Positions 7,284-14,272 of a stretch of DNA of 23,094 nucleotides are shown here, one piece after another. Location: positions 1 through 23,094 of the forward strand of contig JBDTLT010000073.1 of the NCBI GenBank assembly GCA_039934635.1, in the 5' to 3' direction. Position 1 is the stretch's first letter. Each line of letters begins with the position of its first letter. This DNA is from DATLFA01 sp039934635 (GTDB taxonomy: Bacteria > Actinomycetota > Acidimicrobiia > Acidimicrobiales > WLNW01). Under the pieces are notes generated by a model that had not been told where the DNA came from, ran no database searches, and was given only the letters and a program-made list of their open reading frames with translations. Position numbers and translations under genes: made by a program.

Positions 7284-8219
7284 CTAGCCCGTCGAGAGAC
7301 GGATCGCCGCGTTGCGCTCGTGCGGCTTGGCACAAAGGTCGCGCAAATCGATCGCCACGTTGGGGTCGTGGCCCGATGGACCGAGCGTGACCCGCAAACC
7401 CTCATATGCAGTGAACACGGCTCCGAGCCCGAGCTCGGCGCTGCGTCGCGACGCGTCGGCGGCCACGCGGTCGAGGAAGTCGTCGTGATGACTCGGATCG
7501 TGGTGGAACAGCACCAAGGCGCGCACCTTTGCCTGCCCTGCGACTTCGAGCGCGTAATCGATGGTGCTGTGACCCCAATGGGCGCGATCGGCGAACTCGT
7601 CGTCGGTGTATTGCGCGTCATGGATCAACAGGTCGACGCCGTCGCACAATTCGAGGACGGCCTCGTCGACGAATGTGCGATCGTCTCTCGGCTGTTGATG
7701 ATCGCTGACATACGCCACGCTGGCGCCGGCCCAGTCGACGCGGTACCCGTTGGTCGCACCCACATGCGGCACCGATCGAACAGTGACGACCGCTTCGCCG
7801 ATCGTCAACCGTTCGTTGTGGACTTCGCGAAACGACACATTGCCGGTGAGGTCGTCGACCCGAATGGGGAAATACGGCGGTGTCATGAATTCACCGAACG
7901 CGTCGCTCAGCGTGCGCTCGCCGCCCGTACCGATGATGTCGAGGTGTGCCCCCGGCGTGTGCAACGGGTGAAAAAACGGCAAGCCCTGCACGTGATCCCA
8001 ATGCAGGTGCGTGACGAGCGCGGTGCCCTTGAACGGTGCGGTTGCCGTACGCGAGAAGACGTCGCCGAAATATCGCAAACCGGTGCCGAGATCGAAGATG
8101 ATCGGATCTTGGTCAGGCACCTGCAGCAGCACGCACGACGTGTTGCCTCCGTAACGGACGCTGCGTTCGTCACAACAGGGTGTGGAGCCGCGGACTCCGT
8201 AGAAGGTTACGTCGAGCAC
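7284..8219 (-). CDS. MBL-fold metallo-hydrolase
   Basis: A 311-residue metallo-beta-lactamase-fold hydrolase. The metal site THLHWDHVQG at residues 70-79 gives His71, His73, Asp75 and His76. Further likely ligands are His152 (VPHVG), Asp173 (YVSDHQ), Asp201 (IHDAQYT) and His239/240 (LFHHDP). The GVRGSTPC start and VRYGGNTSC segment are typical of the subgroup related to cyclic-nucleotide phosphodiesterases and RNase Z. The natural substrate is unknown. GTG 8219 is the first in-frame start that retains the TFYGVRGSTP strand. It heads the - strand operon MBL, flavin reductase, gamma-CA-like, F420-type oxidoreductase. No clear -10 or strong Shine-Dalgarno sequence was recognised upstream. Confidence 0.88.
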   Translation of the reverse strand: MLDVTFYGVRGSTPCCDERSVRYGGNTSCVLLQVPDQDPIIFDLGTGLRYFGDVFSRTATAPFKGTALVTHLHWDHVQGLPFFHPLHTPGAHLDIIGTGGERTLSDAFGEFMTPPYFPIRVDDLTGNVSFREVHNERLTIGEAVVTVRSVPHVGATNGYRVDWAGASVAYVSDHQQPRDDRTFVDEAVLELCDGVDLLIHDAQYTDDEFADRAHWGHSTIDYALEVAGQAKVRALVLFHHDPSHHDDFLDRVAADASRRSAELGLGAVFTAYEGLRVTLGPSGHDPNVAIDLRDLCAKPHERNAAIRLSTG

Positions 8220-8340
8220 CTTGGCCTACCGTCCCCTCGCCGAACCCCTCGTTGGCGTGGTGGGAAACCGTAGATGGTGCATGCCAACTACGACTAGATC
8301 TGTGACCTAATTCTCCGTTGTTCCATGGAAGACTGTGCAC
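8220..8340. promoter_or_regulatory. Divergent intergenic region between MBL and C26 genes
   Basis: These 121 bp must carry the promoters for both flanking genes. On the + strand TAATTCT (8308-8314) is a possible -10, and GGAAGA (8327-8332) is a plausible Shine-Dalgarno site for ATG 8341. On the - strand, positions 8256-8240 read GCCAACGAGGGGTTCGG, 15 of 17 bases identical to part of the hairpin repeat at 21121-21220. Confidence 0.4.
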
Positions 8341-9078
8341 ATGTCAGGTCTTCGCCCATTCGTCGCGCTACCGGGCCGGGACGCGGAGTCGGCCGCCGGC
8401 CTGCGCACCGAAGTCGTCGCGGCGGGCGCGCGTTACACCTCGGCCGTCGAGCGCGCCGGTGGCCAACCGGTGGTGGTGCCCCCTTTCGCCGACGATGACG
8501 ACGCCGCGATGCTCACCCGGGCGCGGCTCATCCTCTCGCGGGTCGATGCGCTGGTCATGGTGGGCGGCGCCGACATCGACCCGGGCCTTTACGGCGCGGA
8601 CCCCCACCCGCGGACCGACGGCGTCGATCGCCGGCAGGATTCCTTCGAGCTGGCCCTCCTCGGCGCGGCCATCGCCGACGACATACCCGTGTTGGCCATC
8701 TGTCGTGGCATGCAGGTGCTCAACGTCGCGTGCGGCGGCACGCTCGTGCAGCACCTACCCGACCTCCCCTCGATCGGCTCGCACGGCAAGGTCCATCATG
8801 AGGTGCATCTCGCTTCGGGGTCGCTCGTCGCGGACGCCATCGGCGCCACCGAGGTGTGCGGGCATTCGGTCCACCATCAGGCCGTCGATCGGCTCGGCAA
8901 GGGCCTGCGCATCACGGGCCGCGCCGCCGACGGCACGATCGAAGCGGTCGAGCTCGAGCGGGGATGGGTCGTGGGCACCCAGTGGCATCCCGAAGACACC
9001 GCGGTCGACGACGCGCATCAATCAGCGTTGTTCGACGCCCTGATCGTGCGGGCGCATCGACGGGCAGCTCGCCGCTAG
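8341..9078 (+). CDS. Gamma-glutamyl-gamma-aminobutyrate hydrolase family protein (peptidase C26, PuuD-like)
   Basis: A 245-residue class I glutamine-amidotransferase-fold hydrolase. VMVGGADIDPGLYG is the family's glycine-rich motif. The nucleophile Cys121 is in AICRGMQVLN, the catalytic His216 and Glu218 are in GTQWHPE, and ACGGTLVQHLPD follows the nucleophile elbow as in PuuD. The family cleaves gamma-glutamyl amides, for example in putrescine breakdown, but no other putrescine genes are nearby, so the substrate is open. ATG 8341 is preferred over GTG 8335 because GGAAGA ends 8 nt upstream of it. The TAG stop overlaps the stop of the convergent mutY gene (CTAG at 9075-9078). Confidence 0.9.
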   Translation: MSGLRPFVALPGRDAESAAGLRTEVVAAGARYTSAVERAGGQPVVVPPFADDDDAAMLTRARLILSRVDALVMVGGADIDPGLYGADPHPRTDGVDRRQDSFELALLGAAIADDIPVLAICRGMQVLNVACGGTLVQHLPDLPSIGSHGKVHHEVHLASGSLVADAIGATEVCGHSVHHQAVDRLGKGLRITGRAADGTIEAVELERGWVVGTQWHPEDTAVDDAHQSALFDALIVRAHRRAARR

Positions 9079-9986
9079 CACGGTAGGACGAGCTGGTCGC
9101 CGGCCCAACACGCCAAGCCGTCGGTCACGAGCGTCTGCGCGATCCGTTGCGCTCGCTCCTCGTCGTCGGGCCAACCCGCACTGACCGCCAGGTCGCCCCG
9201 TTGCACCGGGCCTCGGCGCAAGGCGTCGACGAGGCGGCCCCGACCCTGGCGATCGCTGCCGGCAAAACGTGATTGGCCTCGGCTGACTCCGAACGACGAG
9301 CGCGCCGGGTCGACGCCTTCGCCGCGCCACCGGCACACACTGTGGACCGGGCACTGCGCACAGCGGGGAGACTGCGCTACGCACACGAGCGCCCCCAGGT
9401 CGAGCATCGACTGGTTCCATTCCCATCCGCCGCCCGCGGGTACCAGCCGATCGGCGAGCTGCTGCGCCGCCGACGCGCGCAATCGGCAACCGGACAATCG
9501 GGCCAACACGCGGCCGATGTTGGTGTCGATGACGCCCACGTCGCGTTCGAACGCGAACGCCAGCACGGCACGCGCGGTGTAGGCACCGATGCCCGGCAAT
9601 GCCAACAGCGCATCGATGTCATCGGGGATCTGCCCTCCGTGGCGTTCGACGACGGCCACGGCGAGTCGATGCAAGAAGACCGCGCGCCGGTTGTAACCGA
9701 GACCGGCCCATCGGTCGACGACCTCACCTACGCTGGCCTGCGCACATTCAGTGACCGTAGGAAAACGGGCCAGAAAACTCTCGTATTTCGGCACGACACG
9801 GGGGGCTTGGGTCTGTTGCAGCATCGTCTCGGACACGAGGACGGCCCACGGATCACGCGTCGAGCGCCAGGGCAGATCGCGACGCACCAGTGGGGCCCAA
9901 TCACCGACCGAGTCGCGCACGCGCGTCACCGTTTCGTCAATAAGCACCGGCTCGTCTAGTGCCGCTGGTGTGTCGTCGACGCGCAC
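9075..9986 (-). CDS. mutY: A/G-specific adenine DNA glycosylase MutY
   Basis: A 303-residue HhH-GPD DNA glycosylase that removes adenine mispaired with 8-oxoguanine. Catalytic Glu53 lies in VSETMLQQTQ, the helix-hairpin-helix region in LLALPGIGAYTARAVLAFAF (about 128-147), and Asp154 in VIDTNIGRVLARL. The iron-sulfur cluster ligands Cys202, Cys209, Cys212 and Cys218 follow the CX6CX2CX5C pattern. The C-terminus is short, with no full NUDIX-like 8-oxoG recognition domain. Actinobacterial MutY proteins are often of this length. GTG 9986 is chosen because AGAAGG lies 8 nt upstream; the frame stays open to 10226, but that would overlap the divergent GGDEF-EAL gene. It is convergent with the C26 gene, with overlapping stops. 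Confidence 0.93.
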   Translation of the reverse strand: MRVDDTPAALDEPVLIDETVTRVRDSVGDWAPLVRRDLPWRSTRDPWAVLVSETMLQQTQAPRVVPKYESFLARFPTVTECAQASVGEVVDRWAGLGYNRRAVFLHRLAVAVVERHGGQIPDDIDALLALPGIGAYTARAVLAFAFERDVGVIDTNIGRVLARLSGCRLRASAAQQLADRLVPAGGGWEWNQSMLDLGALVCVAQSPRCAQCPVHSVCRWRGEGVDPARSSFGVSRGQSRFAGSDRQGRGRLVDALRRGPVQRGDLAVSAGWPDDEERAQRIAQTLVTDGLACWAGDQLVLPC

Positions 9987-10026
9987 GTACGAAACCTTCT
10001 CACGTTCTGGCTCCCGCGCGCCGATA

Positions 10027-10044
10027 CCTCCCGGAATCGGGAGG
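10027..10044. promoter_or_regulatory. Perfect 7-bp dyad in the mutY / GGDEF-EAL divergent region
   Basis: CCTCCCG (10027-10033) and CGGGAGG (10038-10044) are exact inverted copies around GAAT. The dyad lies in the 91-bp gap between the divergent starts 9986 (-) and 10078 (+). It could be an operator or a leader hairpin. The right arm also contains GGGAGG, which could act as a Shine-Dalgarno site for an in-frame TTG at 10057. Confidence 0.5.
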
Positions 10045-10077
10045 ACGGCGGACACTTTGTTTCCAGGGCGATGGACG

Positions 10078-12642
10078 GTGTGGCAGCGGCGAAGCCACAC
10101 GGCGTGGGATCCCACGGCGCACGACAACGGACACGAATTACGCACGTGGCAGACGGTCCTCGCGATCCGCCACGTTGCCGTTGTCGCGCTTTGTGTGATT
10201 GCGATCGCCGCCGCTCGCGACCGCACGTTGACCGCGTTCGCCGTGCTCGCGTGCGTGCCGTATCAGGCATTGCTGCAACTCTGGACGTGGCGCACGAAAC
10301 GGCCCGTCAGCGCGGCCCTGGTGATCGGCGATCACGCGCTTGCCGCGATCGCCCTCCTGATCGTCCCGGCGGCATCGGCCGTGTCACCGCTGATCGCCGT
10401 CACCGCGGTCGCCCACTCGGCGACGGTGAGCGTGCGCCGCACCTACGTCGCCCTCGCCATAAGCGGCCCGATCCTCATCGCGACGAGCGCGATCGCGGGC
10501 CACCAGACCATTGTCGTCATCCCGATCTACTGCCTCTCCGCGACCGTCATTCCGTATCTCGTCAGCCGTGTCGGCCACGACAAGCGGGAGGAGCGTGACC
10601 GGTACCGGGCGCTGCTCGACGGCGTCGACGCGCTCGTGTGGGAGAGCCCGACGGGTCGATTGGCCGGTCATCTGGTCACCGGAAACATCGACCGCATCCT
10701 CGGCTATTCGCCTGACCAATGGGCAGCGCGCCGCCATTGGGCCGACCATATCCACATTGGCGACCGGGAGCGCGTGCTCAAGGAACTCGCTCGCGGCGAA
10801 GAGGCGGGCGGCATCTTCGAGCTGAGCTACCGCATGGTCGACGCCGCGGGCAGGACCGTCCACATCACCGACCATGTCCGGTGCGAACGCGACACCTGGG
10901 GCACCGTCTACCGACTCCGAGGCGTGATGCTCGACGTCACCAAACAACTCGAGACCGAGAGCAAGAACCGGCGCTACGGCACGATCGTGGAACATCTACC
11001 CATCGGCATCGTCGTACTCCGCGCCACGAGCGCGGGGGCATCCGACGGCGCTGCGACCGAACTCGTCGTCGTCGACGCGAACAGCAATGCGTTGACGTTG
11101 TTGCGACGTGACCGTACAGAAGTGATCGATCACACCGCGGAGTCGCTCCTGGGTAGCCGCCGGGATATCGCATCGGACCTCTTGCGGGTATTGGAGACGG
11201 GCGAGCCCTTACGAGTCGACCGCAGCGCGTTCGTGCAAACGAGTGGCGACCTCGTGCTGTCGTGGCAGGCATTCCGGCTGGCCTCCGATGCCATCGGCGT
11301 CATCATCGAAGACGTCACCGATCAAGCCGTGGCCGCCGCGGCGTTGCGGCATCAGGCACTGCACGACGCGCTCACGGGACTGCCGAATCGCTCACTCTTG
11401 ATGGAGCGCTTGCGCCACGCGCTCGCCGACGCGCGCCGGCGCCAGACGCAGTGCGCGGTGCTGGTGATGGACCTCGACCAGTTCAAGGAGATCAACGACA
11501 CTCTCGGTCACGACCACGGCGACCGATTGCTCATTGCGCTAGCCGATCGGCTTCGTCTCTCGCTGCGAGAATGCGACACCATCGCCCGGTTGGGGGGCGA
11601 CGAGTTCGCGCTTCTGTTCGACGATGCGACCCTCGGCGGCGCGCTCAGCGTGGCCGAGAAGGTGCTCTCGTGCGCGTTCGCGCCGTTCGACTTCGAAGGA
11701 CTGAGCCTGCAGACCGGGGCCAGTGTCGGTGTCGCGCTGTTCCCCGATCACGCCACCGATCCCGAGATGCTGCTCAAGCGGGCCGATATCGCGATGTACA
11801 CGGCCAAGCGCTCAGGCGGTGGGGTCACCGTGTACGAGGCCGAACACGACCGGTCGAGCTTGCATCGCCTCACCCTCGTCGGCGACTTACGCCATGCGAT
11901 CGAACAGGACGAATTGCGCGTCGTCTATCAGCCGATCGCCGATCTGCAGACCGGCGCCGTCGAACAGATCGAAGCGCTCACGCGTTGGGCGCACCCCCGC
12001 CACGGGGTCGTGCCACCGACCGAGTTCATACCGCTGGCCGAAGTGTCAGGTGCGATCAAGCCGCTCACGCGTTGGATGATGAACAAGGCGCTGAGCGAGT
12101 TGGTCGACTGGAGAGCGCGCGGCATCCCGCTCATGGTGAGCATCAACCTGTCGATGCGCAATCTCTACGAACCCACGCTCGTCAAGGACATCGCAGAAGC
12201 GCTCCGCGTCAACGGCCTGCCCGGCTCTTCGCTGGCGTTCGAATTGACCGAGCGCGAGCTGATGGACGACGCGTCGCTCGCCCACGAAGTGATCGATCAG
12301 TTCCACGCACTCGGTGTGCGCACGATCATCGACGACTTCGGCACGGGCTACTCCTCGTTGTCGTTCCTCCAGACACTGCCCATCCACGGCATCAAGATCG
12401 ACCGCAGCTTCGTCGGGCAGATGGGCGCGGGCGACAGCGGCGCCGAGACCATCGTGCGATCGATCATCGATCTCGGTCGCAATCTCGGCCTCGAAGTCGT
12501 CGCCGTGGGCGTGCAGAGTGCCGACCTCCACCAGCGACTCGACGAGCTGGGATGCACCAAGGCGCAGGGCTTCCACATCGGCCGACCGATGACCGCGAGC
12601 GAGCTCACACAGTGGCTCGGTCCCGATCGCATCGGGCGATGA
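10078..12642 (+). CDS. Membrane PAS-GGDEF-EAL protein (cyclic-di-GMP signalling)
   Basis: An 854-residue protein. About five to six hydrophobic segments span residues 25-165. One PAS domain (about 175-290, with NIDRILGYSPDQW) and a second PAS-like region (about 300-415) follow, then GGDEF (425-585) and EAL (600-845). The GGDEF motif at 506-510 is intact, and RECD at 497-500 is the RxxD inhibitory site in its usual position. The EAL motif at 632-634 and DDFGTGYSS at 752-760 are also intact, so both synthesis and breakdown of c-di-GMP are possible. GTG 10078 is the first start with plausible context that leaves the membrane segments complete; in-frame TTG 10057 is an alternative. The signal sensed is unknown. 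The next gene begins 22 bp later with its own promoter-like hexamer. Confidence 0.9.
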   Translation: MWQRRSHTAWDPTAHDNGHELRTWQTVLAIRHVAVVALCVIAIAAARDRTLTAFAVLACVPYQALLQLWTWRTKRPVSAALVIGDHALAAIALLIVPAASAVSPLIAVTAVAHSATVSVRRTYVALAISGPILIATSAIAGHQTIVVIPIYCLSATVIPYLVSRVGHDKREERDRYRALLDGVDALVWESPTGRLAGHLVTGNIDRILGYSPDQWAARRHWADHIHIGDRERVLKELARGEEAGGIFELSYRMVDAAGRTVHITDHVRCERDTWGTVYRLRGVMLDVTKQLETESKNRRYGTIVEHLPIGIVVLRATSAGASDGAATELVVVDANSNALTLLRRDRTEVIDHTAESLLGSRRDIASDLLRVLETGEPLRVDRSAFVQTSGDLVLSWQAFRLASDAIGVIIEDVTDQAVAAAALRHQALHDALTGLPNRSLLMERLRHALADARRRQTQCAVLVMDLDQFKEINDTLGHDHGDRLLIALADRLRLSLRECDTIARLGGDEFALLFDDATLGGALSVAEKVLSCAFAPFDFEGLSLQTGASVGVALFPDHATDPEMLLKRADIAMYTAKRSGGGVTVYEAEHDRSSLHRLTLVGDLRHAIEQDELRVVYQPIADLQTGAVEQIEALTRWAHPRHGVVPPTEFIPLAEVSGAIKPLTRWMMNKALSELVDWRARGIPLMVSINLSMRNLYEPTLVKDIAEALRVNGLPGSSLAFELTERELMDDASLAHEVIDQFHALGVRTIIDDFGTGYSSLSFLQTLPIHGIKIDRSFVGQMGAGDSGAETIVRSIIDLGRNLGLEVVAVGVQSADLHQRLDELGCTKAQGFHIGRPMTASELTQWLGPDRIGR

Positions 12643-12651
12643 CGCGCCAAC

Positions 12652-12664
12652 TACTCTGCGGACG
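12652..12664 (+). promoter_or_regulatory. Putative leaderless -10 for the acyl-CoA dehydrogenase
   Basis: TACTCT at 12652-12657 lies 7 nt before ATG 12665, with GCGGACG between and no Shine-Dalgarno sequence. The layout matches a leaderless actinobacterial promoter inside the 22-bp gap after the GGDEF-EAL gene. Confidence 0.5.
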
Positions 12665-14260
12665 ATGCCATCGCGTGTTGAGCCAGCAGGCTTCGACCTC
12701 GAACAAATTGCGACCGCCATCTCGCACGGTCAGCGGGTGGTGAATGCGGCGATCCAGTCCATTCGCAATCACTCGGCCGACCAGCCCGACATGCAAGTCA
12801 TCGAATACGACTTGGCGCATGCCGCGTCGGCGATGCAGGCCGCGTCGTGCATGGTCGACTACGGGCGGCGGGGCGCAGACGAAGCCCGACTGTGCGCCGC
12901 GTTCGCGGCTGACGCGTTGCACGACCTCGCATCGAAGATTCTCGGGCGCGAGCACCTCTGGGGTGTCGCGGTCGGCGCGCTCGATGCGGTGCACGAGGTC
13001 GTGTCCACCTATCGCGACCCGCGTTTCGTGGCCGCCTTGGCCACCACCGAAGGCGACCGCGGGCTCGACGACGACTTCCAACTCGTCGCCGCAACGTTCC
13101 GCCGCTTTGCCGACGACAAAGTGCGCCCCGCGGCAGAGCGGGTGCACCGCCACAACGACGACGTGCCCGAAGAGGTGATCGAAGGCCTCGCGGCAATCGG
13201 CGGGTTCGGCCTGTCGGTGCCCGAAGAGTTCGGCGGCTTCGCGGCCGGCGGCGCCGACGACTACCTGGCAATGGTGGTCGCTACCGAAGAGCTCTCGCGG
13301 GCGTCACTGGGTATCGGCGGGTCCCTCATCACCCGCCCCGAGATACTCACGAGGGCCCTGATGCGCGGCGGTACCGACGCACAGAAACGCCAGTGGCTAC
13401 CGCGCATCGCCACGGGCGACGCGATGGTCGCCATCGCAGTCACCGAACCCGACTATGGCTCCGACGTTGCCGGTGTGCGGGTCAGCGCCACCGCGCAAAG
13501 CGACGGTGGCTATCGCATCAACGGCACCAAGACGTGGTGCACGTTCGCGGCGCGCGCCGATGTGCTGATGTTGCTGGCCCGCACCGATCCGACGAGCAAC
13601 AACCATCGCGGCCTGTCGACGTTCATCGTGCCCAAAGAACGCGGCGAGGGCCACGGCTTCTCCTTCGACCAGCCGCAAGGCGGCACGATGCAAGGGCGGG
13701 CCATCGATACCATCGGCTATCGCGGCATGCACAGCTACGAAGTCGCGTTCGACAACTGGTGGGTGCCCGGCGAAAACCTCATCGGTCTCGATGACGGCAT
13801 CGGCCGCGGCTTCTACCTACAGATGGAAGGATTCGAGAACGGCCGCCTGCAAACCGCGGCCCGCGCTGTCGGGCTCATGCAAGCCGCCTATGAAGCAGCC
13901 CGCGACTACGCACGCGATCGCGTCGTGTTCGGACAACCCATCGCGGAGTACCAACTCACGCAGGCCAAACTCGGCCGCATGGCGATGCTCATCCAGGCGG
14001 GGCGCCAATTCGCCTATCGCGTTTCGCGAATGATGGCCGAAGGCACCGGCATGCTCGAAGCCAGCATGGTCAAGGCCTACGTCTGCCGCGCCGCCGAATG
14101 GGTCACGCGCGAAGCCATGCAGATCCACGGCGGCATGGGCTACGCCGAGGAATACCCCGTCAGCCGCTACTTCGTCGACGCACGAGTGCTCTCGATCTTC
14201 GAAGGCGCCGACGAAACACTCTGCATCAAAGTCATCACACGCCGCCTCACCGCGGAGTAG
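12665..14260 (+). CDS. Acyl-CoA dehydrogenase with N-terminal extension
   Basis: A 531-residue flavoenzyme that introduces a trans-2 double bond into an acyl-CoA. The ACAD body begins near residue 138 (DDDFQLVAATFRRFADDKVRP). It includes the FAD/substrate region IAVTEPDYGSDVAGV, INGTKTWCTFAARAD, and the C-terminal helices with QIHGGMGYAEEYPVSRYFVDAR. Glu513 in IFEGADE is at the position of the catalytic base of short- and medium-chain dehydrogenases. The first 135 residues or so are a helical extension absent from classical 380-residue ACADs, resembling the long forms in actinobacteria. ATG 12665 is leaderless-like. It is convergent with the GT-C-like gene, 12 bp away. Confidence 0.92.
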   Translation: MPSRVEPAGFDLEQIATAISHGQRVVNAAIQSIRNHSADQPDMQVIEYDLAHAASAMQAASCMVDYGRRGADEARLCAAFAADALHDLASKILGREHLWGVAVGALDAVHEVVSTYRDPRFVAALATTEGDRGLDDDFQLVAATFRRFADDKVRPAAERVHRHNDDVPEEVIEGLAAIGGFGLSVPEEFGGFAAGGADDYLAMVVATEELSRASLGIGGSLITRPEILTRALMRGGTDAQKRQWLPRIATGDAMVAIAVTEPDYGSDVAGVRVSATAQSDGGYRINGTKTWCTFAARADVLMLLARTDPTSNNHRGLSTFIVPKERGEGHGFSFDQPQGGTMQGRAIDTIGYRGMHSYEVAFDNWWVPGENLIGLDDGIGRGFYLQMEGFENGRLQTAARAVGLMQAAYEAARDYARDRVVFGQPIAEYQLTQAKLGRMAMLIQAGRQFAYRVSRMMAEGTGMLEASMVKAYVCRAAEWVTREAMQIHGGMGYAEEYPVSRYFVDARVLSIFEGADETLCIKVITRRLTAE

Positions 14261-14272
14261 TAGTTGGTTGAG

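Noticed and set aside
9751..10077. N-terminal extension of the GGDEF-EAL protein to 9751
   Set aside because: This stretch is antisense to mutY coding sequence and has Arg/Ser-rich composition typical of a shadow frame.
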